The notes under the pieces were generated by a model, which had not been told where the DNA came from, searched no databases, and saw only the letters and a program-made list of their open reading frames with translations. Positions 11,240-23,348 of a stretch of DNA of 64,000 bases are shown piece by piece; the stretch's first letter is position 1, and the number at the start of each line of letters is the position of its first letter. The DNA is from Thalassia testudinum (lineage: Eukaryota > Streptophyta > Magnoliopsida > Alismatales > Hydrocharitaceae): positions 75,075,501-75,139,500 of the forward strand of contig JAZHRO010000013.1 in NCBI GenBank assembly GCA_037157565.1, in the 5' to 3' direction. The position numbers and the translations under genes were made by a program.

Positions 11240-11900
11240 CGACTATACATATTAAGGGTAAAGACTAATTAAGGGAGTGAGTTAGCCTCTCTGTGACTTG
11301 TTTGTTAAGTCATTTTGGCCAACTAAGTAGCAAGGTGCTTAAGTACTAGTTATTGTTACGAGATATTACAGTGTTTTGTTTTCGTAACTTGTAGTGGAAA
11401 TGATTGGACGTGTGCCAATGTGGGGTAACTCCTTATATGCATATATCATAGATCATAGTCACCACTTCACCTTATTGACTGAGCCCCCGAGGTGATTAAC
11501 TAATTAATAGAGTAGATGTGGATCATCTCCTCGCCCAAAGGGGTGTAGTGTATTCAATCTACCACTTAGGATACCACAACATGATCTCTTTGAGCCTTTT
11601 GAGGAACTTGATTTGGACAGGTACCAATTGAAATATGTGAAGACAAGATAATGGGGATAAAAAAAACTTGAATAACTAAGAACAATTCCTAATTTTTTTG
11701 TTTATTACACTTGGTTTTTGCTCGTTATTTTCTGTGTTGCTACTTTACTTAGTATTTGCTAACGTTTCTATAGACTCTATACTCAAATCCTAGTGAGTTA
11801 TAGTTGGATTCTACAACTATAAGAGCTGACAATGTCAGTCTGAGTACAACACTATAGTTAAGTCATCGTTACATTTACTTAGTTCCAATACTTTTCACCT
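11240..11900 (+). repeat. Old diverged relative of the 14.3-kb LTR family
   Basis: The stretch GACGTGTGCCAATGTGGGGT (11409-11428), followed by ATAGTCACCAC and ATTGACTGAG (11455-11485), parallels GACCGTGTGCCAGTGCGGGG (from 16286) and GTAGTCACTG...GTTGACTGAG in the solo LTR. Further right, ACTTTACTTAGTATTTGCTA near 11742 parallels ACTCTACTCAGCGTTTCGCT near 16604. Borders are not visible. Confidence 0.45.
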
Positions 11901-11988
11901 CAATTTTCTTCAATTATGTATTCTCATATTTGATGGCTATGAATATTTCTGTAGATCTATTCAATTCAATTAGTTTCCTCGTTATTTC

Positions 11989-12016
11989 TTTGTGTGTGTG
12001 TGTATATATATATAGG
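11989..12016. repeat. (GT)n(AT)n microsatellite
   Basis: TGTG runs of about 14 bp followed by TATA runs of about 12 bp. Confidence 0.85.
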
Positions 12017-14313
12017 AATGATCCTATGAGAAGACCTCTTTGGTGAGAATGTAAGAAAAATCAATACTCATCATTGGATTACTTTCAAACCAATGGATAG
12101 CTGAGATTAAACAAGTCCCTCAACCACCTCCACTCAGTTCATCTCCCACACCCACCACCATCGGTCACTCTCTCCCACCTCACAACATTTTGAGAACCTA
12201 TGGTATGGCTTGGTGTAATAATACCTATGTATGTGTCACCCTCCCTGGAGGAGGTCAGGTTCTTCTCCTCCCTTGTGATCGATTTCTCCTCCCTATCGGT
12301 CGGGGATTTGGGGGTCGTCTCTCTTCCATAAGGTGTTAGAACGCTGGTAGGGTTATTTAATATGGTGATATTAGCGTTAAATTGTGTATAGTAGAAGTGG
12401 TTAACCTATAGGCGAATCTACACGTGTTTATCAAAAATTTATTATCCTGGCTAGATCAAATTTTAAGTTTGTCACTTTTAGGCAAGGATCGAACTTAGGG
12501 AGGCAGGTTTGGGGTTAATTTGTTTCTTCGCAATTCCTATTACTCGCATCAATTTCATTCGCTTATTCTATTTTCTTAATTTTTAGATTTTTTTTGGAGA
12601 TAATATTGTCTTTAAGGCATACCCTTAAAAATTTCTTCTTGCCTACCGCCAAAAGTTGGTCCTTAACGATTCGTCAAAAATCAAGTTCAAAATAGATCTT
12701 GCTACACAAGATCATGTACCTGCAAAGACTAAAGTTATATTTTCTATTTTAGGTTTTTCTTTTCTTTTCTTTATCAACACAATAGATGAAAAGAATGGAA
12801 ATACTTAGCTTATATATATAACTAGATAATAGGATAGTGAATATTGAATCTATGATTCAATAAAAATGCAGCATAATGCTAAGTTAACCATCGTCTAAAA
12901 AAATCGGATTAACCTAGCTACGTGCCGCGTGCGATTGTAAAGCAGACGTGTGGAAATGTGGGTGGAAAGCTTGATATACGTGAATATTGGGGAATACATG
13001 CAACTGGTGTGAATATTCCCACGATAAAATACGTAGTAAGTGGATACGTGTATGATATTGTAAGTGAGAGATATGTGGTGAATGTGTGAAGAAGTGGAAT
13101 ATAGATGTGTATATATATGTATATATATGAATAACTATATATATGTATATGTATGGTAGCTACTTAAATATTTATATAAGTATATATTTACCTATAAGTA
13201 TGTGTGTGTGTATGTATGTATGTATATGTACATGTGTGTGTGTGTGTCTGTGGGTGAGTGAGAGGGTGTGTGCGTCTGCGTGGGAAGGAGCAAGAGGGAG
13301 AGAAAGGCCGCGTGCTGGGGAGAGGAGTGAGGGCACTGCACGCAGAAGCGCAAGGTGCAGGGGATGTAGCGCGCGTGGAGGGTGGCTTGTGCAAAAGAGC
13401 AAGATGGGGTGCTGCAACCGGCTGTAACAGGTCACGACGAGGAGAGAGAGTGGCCAGGGCAATTGGATAAGTGAGAAGCCTCCGGTCACGGCACTGTAGC
13501 TGCGTGAGGTTGCAACTACAGTGCCAAGGGCAAAAAGTGACTGGGTGGCTCGCGAAGTCACCGACTGATCAACACGCACAAGCACGTGGTGAAGGCTGCG
13601 TAGACTGGCTGGGATGCGCACGTGAAGGGCATGGAAGGGTCGATAGAGGCGTGTGGGAGTGCGTGCGACGGTGGCTAGCATGCGCGAAGGTGAGAGAAGC
13701 AAGCTTCAAAGCTTGCTGTTCTACCCAATGGTGATGGAGCAAAAACAAAAAGAGAGCAAAATAAAAACCGTAAAACCAAAACAAAACTTAGAAGAAACAC
13801 CACGTCTACCTGCTCGCAATGAGCTAGCCGGTGGTGCTCCCTACCGTGGAGGTTGCAACCACAAGAGGGAAACTCCTCAACTCTCAGTGTTCCTCTTAAC
13901 CTGTGAGAGGATACTGAGGATGAGGAGGGGAAGAGAGGGAGAGAGGAGAGCCTAGGGAAGTGAGGTGGCCGGCTGGAGTGTGTGTGTGTGTGTGCCTCTC
14001 AGGGAGTGGAGGTGGAGGGAATGGCTTAAGGTGTGGTGAGTGATGGGTGCCGACGACTGCACGGAAGGGGCGGGGGGGGGGGGAATGGTTAGATAGGTGA
14101 GGTGGTGTGATGTAGGTGAGGGTGAGGACAAGAGTGCCTTTGACTAGACTTCTTTTTGGTATTTGGGTATTTTGCAGTTAGGCACTTGGTAGTTAGGAAA
14201 TTATTGTAGGTGAAGTATGTGGTGTTGTGTGTTAGGTAGGAATATGGTGGAAATGAAATGGGAATGAGGTAAAAATGGAGGCTCAATCTCTCTCTATCTT
14301 CCTCTCCGTAAAA
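12017..14313. other. Non-coding, microsatellite-rich stretch
   Basis: It contains TA/TG/GT runs (13108-13150, 13200-13265, 13979-13993), a G run (14069-14082) and purine-rich text. AAGGATCGAACTTAGGGAGG near 12484 resembles a block in the LTRs at 26.5 and 32.5 kb (TCGAACACAAAGAG near 32600), so part of this may be an old LTR. Frames between 13143 and 13955 overlap on both strands and show no family similarity, so I do not call a gene. Confidence 0.45.
13490..13525. repeat. 10-bp perfect inverted repeat (hairpin)
   Basis: GGCACTGTAG at 13490-13499 is the exact reverse complement of CTACAGTGCC at 13516-13525, with a 16-nt loop. No U-tract follows, and its role is unknown. Confidence 0.6.
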
Positions 14314-14349
14314 TACGCTGTTATAACCCTGGCATCAAACGTCGTTTAA

Positions 14350-14375
14350 GACGTCTGGGAATTGGTCCAGACGTC
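14350..14375. promoter_or_regulatory. Paired GACGTC palindromes, 20 bp apart
   Basis: GACGTC starts at 14350 and 14370, within AAGACGTCTGG and CCAGACGTCT. A degenerate AACGTC lies 12 bp upstream, at 14338. Confidence 0.75.
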
Positions 14376-14804
14376 TAGAATTAAATTTTTTTCGGCGTAC
14401 GGGTTCCCGTCTGCGCGCATGCGCGCGCAGACTGAACCGCCGCTCTCCTTCTTCTCTTTCCTTCCTCCCTACAGGAGCAGATAGCTTTTTCTCTCTCTCC
14501 CCTCGACAACCTTCAAATACCCCCTCTCCTCTCCCTCACTCCACTGCCTTCTTCTTCTTCTTGTTAGCGAGAGAGTGAGCGGGCGAGGGCAGCCGCAGCG
14601 GCTGCTGTGAGTGCGTGGGGAGGAGGGGCTGTTGCGAGGGAGAGAGAGAGCTTGATCTCGAGGTTGCAAGCTCGCCGGAGCAGCCAGGGCCAGCCGGCGG
14701 GTGTGCAACAGGCGCGTGGTGCTGGAGAGGAGCTGCTGCAGCTCAGGCAGCAGGCGAGCGTGGCGCGGCACGGCCGTGTGCTGCGAGCGGAGGGCGAGGA
14801 GGTC

Positions 14805-14834
14805 CTGATTCTGGGAATATTTCCCAGAATCAGA
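14805..14834. repeat. 13-bp perfect hairpin within solo LTR A
   Basis: CTGATTCTGGGAA and its reverse complement TTCCCAGAATCAG are separated by three bases (TAT). The right arm runs directly into AGACGTCTGG. LTR B keeps the same structure with two mismatches (about 50336-50365). Confidence 0.75.
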
Positions 14835-14889
14835 CGTCTGGACATACGTCCATACGACGCATGAGACGTCTGGAGGGAGGCCAGACGTC
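14833..14889. promoter_or_regulatory. Interleaved GACGTC pairs
   Basis: Motif starts are 14833 (GACGTC), 14845 (TACGTC), 14853 (TACGAC), 14865 (GACGTC) and 14884 (GACGTC). 14833/14853 and 14845/14865 are 20-bp pairs offset by 12 bp. The corresponding block in LTR B keeps 20 bp where this copy has 19. Confidence 0.7.
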
Positions 14890-15047
14890 TAAGAGGTACA
14901 ATATTTTTTCACTCCCTTCTATTTTCGCGTGTACGACCATGCAGCCGTCCCGTCAAGGTGTTCTGCTCATCTTGTGTTGAGGACGATCGTGTGTGCGTGC
15001 AGGTCTCGTTCGGGAAGGTGCAAGGGCACGCCCTCCCACACAGATCG

Positions 15048-15225
15048 GACGTCTGGGCATAGCACCAGACGGCGGAGAGGGTCTCCAGACGTCCGGAGTG
15101 ACAGTCGGACGTCTAGAAACTAAGTCCAGACGGATCAGCGGGCTTCTGGACGTCTGAAGGACCATGTAGGATCAAGGAATGACCTGAGTCATCTTTTAAG
15201 ACGTCTGGAAGATGTTCCAGATGTC
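15048..15225. promoter_or_regulatory. 20-bp phased run of GACGTC-like motifs
   Basis: Motif starts are 15048, 15068, 15088, 15108, 15129 and 15149 (intervals 20, 20, 20, 21, 20), then 15200 and 15220 (20). Some members have decayed, for example GACGGC and GATGTC. CTGG on one side and CCAG on the other let neighbours pair as hairpins. Confidence 0.75.
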
Positions 15226-17011
15226 TGATTTTGGGCAGACTTGCCGTTTTTGACCCATTTAAGGTCCATTCAGAGTCCGTTTTCCACATTTCAAGTTTCG
15301 TTCTTCTCAGATTTAGTTCCTCTACCTGTTTACAGTAATTGTATATTGTTCTGAGTAGCTCCTTGTAATTGATCATTGTGTTAGGACCTCGTTCCGTTGC
15401 GGCTCTAGGGGTTGCGAAGGAGCGCGGGCTTGCCGATTACGCCCCAGTACTCCCGGTTTTACGGGTAGAGTGGCCCCTTTAATTATTTATTCAAAAAAAA
15501 ATTATGCCCTTGTGAAATAATTAATAGATTCTAGGGTATTGCATGAATCCTAGGATTGAAAAACTAGATTGAATGATAGATCCTAGGGTATTGCATGAAT
15601 CATAGGACTGGAAAACTAGATTAAATGATAGATCCTAGGATATGGCATGAATCATAGGACTGGAAAACTAGATTGAATATATATATATTGCAGTCTTTGA
15701 AAAGTAGAAAGGAAATGATAACTGTTTGTAATTGGTTAGCAGCTGCCTGTTTATGAATGGATAATTACTGTTGAGAACATGGGCTATATGAATATAAAGC
15801 TGAAATGATGAAACCTAAATTGGCTGAGTTAAAAGAGCATGAACCCTACGGGGAATTAGGAGTAGAGCTCCTGAGAAGTGAATGGAATAGAATTGGGGAG
15901 GTGAGCTGGCCCTTGAGTACGGAGTACCAAGGAGAGCGACTGTCCCCCTATTTAGTGCAGAGCGGAGCTAGCCACCCCAGGGACTCGGGGTTAGGTCTGG
16001 CCACTTTGTACTGACTTTTGGCCCTCGTGTACACAGTACCGAGGAGAGCTACTAGTGTAGGGAGATCACTAGCCACCCCATGGGCCCCGGGGTTCTGCTA
16101 GCCTCCTACACCGACTTGTTAGGCCCACTGGGTAAACCAGGGTAGTCAGGCGAGGGTGCGCGGACTGTGGAGGGGCAAGATGCCTATTTAGTTACTGTGG
16201 AGGGGCTAAACCCCTGTTATTGAGAGGGCTCTGCCCTATACTGGATCCGTGCTGTGCTTTGGGCGCACCCGTTAACGGAAACGACTGACCGTGTGCCAGT
16301 GCGGGGTAGCTACCCGTGCGTTTATCGCGCGTGCCGTAGTCACTGTTACGTCTATCAGTGACCTTGGGGTGGTTGACTGAGGGTAGGACCACCACAAGGG
16401 ACTCTCCCGGCCAGGGGAGCACCACGTGTTACTTCTACTTTTCGGAAAAGACTGCAATCAAGATCGTTTCCACGAGGAACATTCAAGATCAAGAGAAAAA
16501 TCTGAGAAATAATTCAATAATGAATAAATGGAAAAATAAAGGAAGAGATTAAAAATATAACAGCTACTGTCCACCTTACATGTTTTCTTAGCTTTTGGTT
16601 GCCACTCTACTCAGCGTTTCGCTGACTTGTCACCTTTTCAGGATTAGGTGTTGAGCAGCCAGAGTCGGCGGCTGCAGAGGGTGCTGGGCCTAGCAGGGCC
16701 CAGTAGTTTTACTTGTGTAGTACCCACTGTACTTTTCCTTCTGTTGTAGTGAGTATTTTCTGTTACCACTGTACTCTTTTATTGTAAGCATCATGTTTAT
16801 GTACCTGTTTATCTCTTTGATGTTGTGGTGGTATATACTGTAGTATTTCTTTTCTTTACTACTGTATTTTTTTACTGCTAGTTATATATAGTGAATGTGG
16901 TTTATTTTACTGCTCTTTTGGTTGCCTTCTTGTTGGACGACTGAGTCTTGGGATCAGTCGAGTCGATCCGATTCTCGTGTCTCGTAGGAATTCGGGAATT
17001 GGGTCGTAACA

Positions 17012-18245
17012 TACGCAAATTCAAATATTTACAAGATGCATGTAAACTTATCTAATCTAATTACCTAATGTTAGAAACTAGCATAAGATGGCCAAATTAG
17101 AGACGTGAATTGCTGCGCAATCATACGGTCGAAATCTAAATCGACTTAGAAGGAGAGCTCTTTTTCCCCCATGGGGTGTGATACCTCATTGCCCCATGGG
17201 TCCCCTTATCTCGCCATTTCAAGGGCTTGGGACCTCAATGACGAGGTTGCTATCTTCACCCAAATCAAGATATAAGGCTCAAATTTGGGCTCAAATGGGT
17301 AGTGAGCACCCAAGGCTGCAGCTTCTCTCCCACACCTACAGTCAACACCATTGATGTCTCTTTCACTCCGTCACTCGGCTCTCTAGTGACTCTTCGTCAA
17401 TGTCTTCCTCTCACAGTCTGGCACGTTCTTGAGTTTACCACTGGCCCCACCTCTTCTTCTCCCACAACACCACACCTCTTGGCTGACAACAACAATACCC
17501 CTCTACCCCCACCACCTCCCTCCTCTACCACACCCACCGAGTACCTCCTCCCCTCCCTCTCTCGCCCCTCTGCCTGCGTCACCCATCTCCCCCCTCGACA
17601 ACTCCCCACTCGCCCCTCTGCCACAACACCCCCACAGCCACCACCCCTCCTCCTCTTCTCCCTCAATGCCGTGCCTCCCCTCTCCCTCAACCAGCAACAT
17701 CACCACCACCCCCACCACCTCCATAGGCCCTCCTCTTCTCCCTCTCCATAGCAACCCCCACCCCAACCACCACCCCTCCTCTGCCGTAGCAACCACCACC
17801 CCTCCTCTGCCGTAGCAACCACCACCCCTTCCACTCCCTTAAGCACCCGCCAACCAACCACAACACCCCCACCACCTCCCTCTACCACAGCACAAACGAC
17901 CCCCTCCACTCCCCTAAGCAACCCCCTGCCATCCAACAAAGCATCTATTTATGGGAAAACTTAGGATCTATTTGATCAGGTTTTTATGCAGTTTGTAAAA
18001 TGCAGGTTTTATAAATTGTTGTAACGTGCAAAAATCAATTCACTTTTAAATTTATAAACTAGATAGTGGTGGTATCTAAGGTCATTCAAGGAGGCAAATT
18101 CTTGCAAATATAAATCTCTCACTTGAAAATGCAGAAATCACCTTTCTTTTTGTAATTTTTGAATATATAATTTTTATGATTTTTGAATAACAAGATAATG
18201 TGAAATTGATGGCGGGAAAAGACTATACCTAATTTAGCAACTAAG
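17012..18245. other. Non-coding stretch with C-rich CCACC tract
   Basis: From about 17430 to 17930 the plus strand is dominated by CCACC/CCTCC words, which open long frames on both strands simultaneously. This is composition, not coding. A 32-bp minisatellite, ACCACCCCTCCTCTGCCGTA plus flanks, repeats about two and a half times at 17764-17830. Confidence 0.55.
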
Positions 18246-19320
18246 TGGCAAAAATGTCCTCTTCCCAAACTCACCCTAGGCACGTGAAGGCCTAGGATAA
18301 TTGGGAAGAGGGAGTGAAAGTACTAAAACTAAAACAAGAAAGAAGATGCACCAAATTGAGAAGGCAACTTGATAGAAAATGGATTTCTGTTTTACAATTG
18401 TTGAGGAAAGCTTCTACTACAAAATTAAAACTAAAAAAGTGAATAAAGCAAAAATCCTGGATAATGATGATGAAGAGGATAAAGCCCTTGCTCCAACTGC
18501 GGCTACTCCCGAAGTTGAAAAGAGCTCCTCCTTCTCCTCCTTCTTGAATCCAAGGTATGGTCTCCTCCTAGCAAGCCAGGGGGGGTGGCGTGTCTTAGCT
18601 CCTCCAAGGTGGATGATTCCACCTTTATTTCTCCTGCAAGGGTGGGTGTGCACCACCCTAATTTCTCCTCCAATGCCTGGCCGTCCTCCTTGATGTAGAG
18701 AGCCTCCTCCTCTTAGCATGGCACAAGAAGAAGAATGGAGAGGAAGATGGCACCAAGGAGGCAAGGGATAGCCTCCTTAATCTTCTTCCTTCCTCCTTCT
18801 TCTTGGCCGTAGGTTATAGGTGGGCTAGGGTGGAATTAACACTAAGGGAGGATGATTTTTTTGGTGGTATATGGTGGGTATATATAGAGGTGAAGAGGGG
18901 GGTAGTTGGCGTGGACATGTGGAGGGCTAGGATTAGGTTTGGTAGGTAGTTAGTGGTGGTTATGGGGATCCTAAGGTGTAGGATGGGTGGCGCCACCTTA
19001 AGGGGTGTGATGGTGGTGGAGAGGCACCATAGTTTGGCGCCAACCATGGAGAGGTGCCATGGTTTTGTCACCAACTATGGGGCTTCTAGAAGGGAGTAGG
19101 TGGATGGTGGAGATGGCTTGGGAGGTTAGTTGTATGGTGGAGATGAAGGGGAAGGTTGGCGCCAAAAGGGAAGGTTTCTAGAAGGATGGTTTGGCGCCAA
19201 CTCTTAGTGTCCTTTGGTGGTGGTTGAGGGGTGAAGAGGTGACTTGGGTTGGTGCCAAGTGGAGTAGCGTAGGTGGAGCTTAGGTGGAGTTGGAGTGGAA
19301 GGTTATGTAGGTGGAGTTAG
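18246..19320. other. Non-coding stretch, GGTGG-rich
   Basis: Purine-rich text with recurring TGGCGCCAA(C/G) near 18988, 19037, 19158 and 19191. The 104-codon frame at 18379-18693 has no family similarity and is not called. Confidence 0.4.
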
Positions 19321-19324
19321 GGTT

Positions 19325-20010
19325 AGCTAAGGCGGATGACCAAGGAGTGGAGAAGTTAGCTAAGCTAGCTTAGCTAGTAGGTGAGTGGAGGAGAGGTAGG
19401 AGGAATTAGGGTTTTGAGAAGAAGAGCTAAAGGAGAGTTGTCTGGAGCTGCATAGGAGCTAATAGCTGCTGAAGAAGATGCAAGGAGCTACTTTAGCTAG
19501 CTTAGCTTGCTAGTTCTTTGCTAGCTGCTAAGCAAAGCTAAAGTAAGCTGGCTTCTGCTAAGATATGTTGAGGTGAGCTGGGTTTGATCTTCCCAGGGAG
19601 GACCTAGCTAACTGGAGTAGCTAAGGTAGTTTAGCTCAACTAAATTGAGCTAAGTGGAGTCCTCAAGAGCTGGACTTGAGCCGACCTGAGCTAGGGTGAA
19701 ATCATCTTCAGCTGGCTTGAGTTGAGTAGAGCTAGATGTAGCTGGACCTGAGTTGAGGTGGACTCCAATCAACTAAGCTGAGCTAGCTAAAGCTCCCAAT
19801 GAATTGATGGGAGTTGAGATGAGCTAGACTCAATTAAGTTGAGCCGGATCTGAGCTGACTTGAGCTAAGATGAGCTATCTTGAGCTACCATTCAGCTGAG
19901 ATGAGCTGAATGGAGCTAGGATGAGCTAACCCTAGTTTAGTTGAGTTGGTATCTAGCTATGATGAGCTGGATTAGGTTGAGTCCCAGCTGCTTTGAGCTT
20001 CTTCTTCATT
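19325..20010. repeat. AGCT-rich low-complexity tract
   Basis: By hand I count about 43 AGCT tetramers in roughly 680 bp, where fewer than three are expected by chance. They occur as degenerate GAGCT(A/G) and TAGCTTAGCTAG-type units spaced about 10-20 bp. There is no fixed period and no coding frame. Confidence 0.8.
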
Positions 20011-22183
20011 ATTTGCCTTCATGAGTGTCAGGGCTTTAGGGTTCCGCTTATCTGTTTTAACCTTAACACTCAAATAAACATGTTAAAAATAACAAAACAA
20101 TGCACTGCATGCCTAACCTATATGATGCCTAAATGCAACCTAAAAACCTATTTGTATAGTTAAAATCCTAAGAGCTAGGTTTGTTTTAGGGCATAAGAAT
20201 GATGATAAACTGATGTTTTTCACTATTTCAAGAATTTGCTTTTTGTTTTTTTGAGCTTAGAACCTCAGCTTCCTCCCAAAGAAGGAGAAAGATGAGTGAG
20301 CTTGGCATTTTGTGTCATTTGAGAACAGCTTTGAGTTATCTTTTCTTGCCCACCCTTAACATTATAAATGGTTCTTATTCAATCTTTTTTTTTATTGTCA
20401 AGTTAAGTGACCTACGTTTGAAGGACCCTCAGAATACATTTGCAATGCTGACAACATTTAGTGAATTTAAATTAGAATTCCAATTTGGTAAGTTACATGG
20501 CTGTCTTTGCCAATTTGGTTTTTGATGACAAACAAATGAATGCTTTATTTTTGGATGTGGTAAGTTACAAGGGTTTTTGGGACATAATTACATATTTCTT
20601 TATCTGCATTTTGAATTTAAATTAGAATGCTAATCCATTTAAACTATTTTCTTGTTACCCCTCTTTACTTTTAATTCATCATCCACTTGCTAAAGCTTCC
20701 CCATTAAAATTGTTTCATGGGCAACGACTAGATGAGCCTTCGAAAGAATAGTTTCCATTTACTTTTGCTCTTTCTTCATCTCTCTGGAAACAATTGCTAC
20801 TAGAACATTTTTTGTCACCAGCCTCAGATTTTGCTATAACGTTCTCATGCAGGTTCTGGTCAGTGACTCCTATGGCTGAAATGTCCACGTGAGTTTGCAC
20901 TCCTCCTGAAGTGATCCTATATTTTGATTGGTACACTCGATTAGTTGCTCCTAACTTAAACATGCTGCAAGATGCTCCTAACTTAAACATGCTCCAAGAT
21001 CAGAGGATTAGCTTGACACCAGAACAAAGAATGAGGAGAAATGTTCAGTTTTAGTGAGGGATGGTAATCTGGAAGCGTATGAAGTGTATATGATTTGATG
21101 GTCTCTTGTTTTTTAGGTAGCATACTTTGATGGCAGTTAAGCTTGTACAATATGAAGTAACTTCCTACGACCTTGGTGCAGATAAAATATATAACACATG
21201 GATGATTTTGTTATCTTTGTATTCCAATAGTTGAAATATATTGTTATTTCGATAACTTATGTATCAACCCTTCCACTTTCTTGTACGAGATCAGATGCGA
21301 ACTTTAGCCATTGGAATATATGTTGTCTGATCATATTCCATGGTAGAGAATTAGTGGATCATTTTAGGAATAGAGAAGAGGTCTACAAGGTCCTGCCCAA
21401 CTAATATGAGAAAGCGTTGGGAGCAACATTGATAGTTTTGCAATTTTTCTTTGAAAAAGAAGACTTGCATGATGAAGGTTGATTTTCTGGCTTTCAGATA
21501 ACATTCAGCAAAGCCATGTCTAGAAGAATTAAATAAAGAATAAAGTAGCCAAGGACAAGGGACACATGACACCACCCTACCCTTTGTACACCTTAGCCTT
21601 AGGACAACACGACCTAGCCTAAACCCATGTCCTAAACCTATTTTTAGCCCCTAGAATATCACCACCCATCTTCCATCTAAAGGCTATGATTCATCAACCT
21701 AATTTTAGAAAACTCACATGCACATCCCTACCGTAGATCTTCTATCCTAGAGCTTATGTTTAAGTTGCTGAAAATAGCCTAGAGAGATCCTTTTGGTTAG
21801 CCATGAAACTTCCCTTGGAAGCCTCCTTATGGGGGACTACCATAGTGCCCACCTCCACCTTTGATGCACCATTGGATGCCCTTGATCTACTGCCCAAAAC
21901 CATTCCCAACCTCCTTCCCCATGGATGTCCCCCCTTGGGGGCTTTGTCCACTTCTTCTTCCCTTCCCAAATCTTGTTCTTGCCCTAGTTGACTCCTCTAT
22001 CTCTCTTTCAACCTCAGTTGTGGGTCTTGCCTTGGTCGAGGTTCTGCTAGTAGTGCCTTCGCTTCTGACTTCTACTGTAACTCTTCAAACCATGTTTTCG
22101 TAGCCATCTCCGCGCCATCTTTGGCTCCGGATATTCTTCTCATCACTTTAGTTTGTTTCGTTATAGTTCTAGTTCTTTTAGCT
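20011..22183. other. Intergenic, no convincing gene
   Basis: A short plus-strand frame at about 20900-21052 (YFDWYTRLV ... LTPEQRMRRN) has protein-like character, possibly a plant-mobile-domain-type transposase fragment, but this is only a weak impression. A 25-bp block, GCTCCTAACTTAAACATGCT, is tandemly duplicated at 20947-20992. Nothing else is recognised. Confidence 0.4.
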
Positions 22184-22512
22184 GGTGCTTACTTGGGAGA
22201 TAGGAGGTGGAATAGGGAATAGTAGGGGGGTTAGGAATGGGTTAGGGAGTGGTGGGTGTGGGTTCAGAGGCACAGGTCATGAGACCTATTAATATCCTCT
22301 CTTCCTACATACAACTCAAAAAATACTACCTAATAATTATAATCCATCACATCAAAACATTCTAACTCTCTCTCACCTCTCATAAAACTAACATATCAAT
22401 CATTAAAAATCCCACCAATCATACAATTCTACCAACCAAACAACTTATATACTTATTCCACTCCAATTATATCTTAGAATAGCACTATCCCCCTCCCAAA
22501 CGTAGCCATAGT
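22184..22512. mobile_element. Possible MITE
   Basis: The left end has GCTTACTTGGGAGATAGG; the right end, reverse-complemented, has GGCTACGTTTGGGAGGGGG. These loosely match each other and resemble ends of plant PIF/Harbinger-type MITEs. The target duplication is unclear. Confidence 0.25.
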
Positions 22513-23348
22513 TTTGTTTTGATATACTAAACTATTTTCAATTGTTAATGAAGTTTTATTTGAGTATCTTTTTGTCTTTCTTGCATTTTACTATTTGTTA
22601 ATGAAGTTTTATCACACCTATTTTGTGCCTCATAAAAAGATTAAAAAATTCAAAAAATAGAAAAAGACTAAAAAATAAATAAATGTAGATAGTGAAAAAA
22701 CATGATTGCCTATGTGAGAGCACCCGAACTTTATTTTTAAAGGATATATTTTCCAAGTTCATTTAAAATTTTCAGAAGTATCTTCGCGATTCTTACACCA
22801 ACATACGCATTTTTGCGTAATCAATTTTGCAATGATCATATATATTTTTTGACGTGTTGTGCTCCATATACTTTATATTTTTTATGTTTGTATGTTGGAT
22901 GATCAGATCTTGAGTGGTTTCCAATTTGACTTGGATTCTTCATAGGATGAGGGTCCAAGTTGTAACACTTAACGATTTACACGACTTGAAATTAACATAA
23001 ATTAGATTATTCGTAAAATAATGATCATTAGGCAAGCCAACAATATTGGTGCAATAGGAGATGCAACTCGATTAATGGGATAGACAATAAGATGTGACTT
23101 CCCCAAGTCCACTGTGGCCATCTTATTGACGCATCATGTCTTACCTTGCCAAATGTAGTATGACATGGCCACTGCCATGATGACTTACAGGATGACCAAA
23201 CAAAGCCCCCCTCAACTGAGCCTTCCTAAGGCCACCAATTCCGATGATGAAAAGGACTAAAGACCACTTCGATTCCTTTGACTTGTGGGCAACCTCAAGT
23301 CAAGTATACAAGGTTGTAAAGCATTCAACGAAGGAGGGAGTAGGGATG
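22513..23348. other. AT-rich intergenic sequence
   Basis: A short direct repeat, GTTAATGAAGTTTTAT, occurs near 22543 and 22595. No gene was seen. Confidence 0.45.

Larger units (their letters stand above)
14319..17011 (+). mobile_element. Solo LTR A (2.69 kb, Ty3/gypsy-like)
   Basis: Starts TGTTATAACC and ends GGGTCGTAACA. It is flanked by TACGC at 14314-14318 and 17012-17016, a 5-bp target duplication, with no internal region. It is a close relative of 49819-52548 along its whole length. It contains arrays of GACGTC palindromes (14350-14375, 14833-14889, 15048-15225) and a 13-bp hairpin at about 14805-14834. Plus orientation is inferred from the second copy and from a weak TATA-like CAAATACC near 14514. 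A solo LTR forms by recombination between the two LTRs of a full element. The gypsy assignment is an inference from LTR length and ends. Confidence 0.88.

Noticed and set aside
13143..13955. Several frames over 60 codons on both strands
   Set aside because: Mutually overlapping in GC-rich, microsatellite-containing sequence with no recognisable motif.
17302..17939. Long Pro/Ser/His-rich and Gly/Val-rich frames on both strands
   Set aside because: They overlap on both strands over a CCACC/GGTGG low-complexity tract, which lacks stops by composition.
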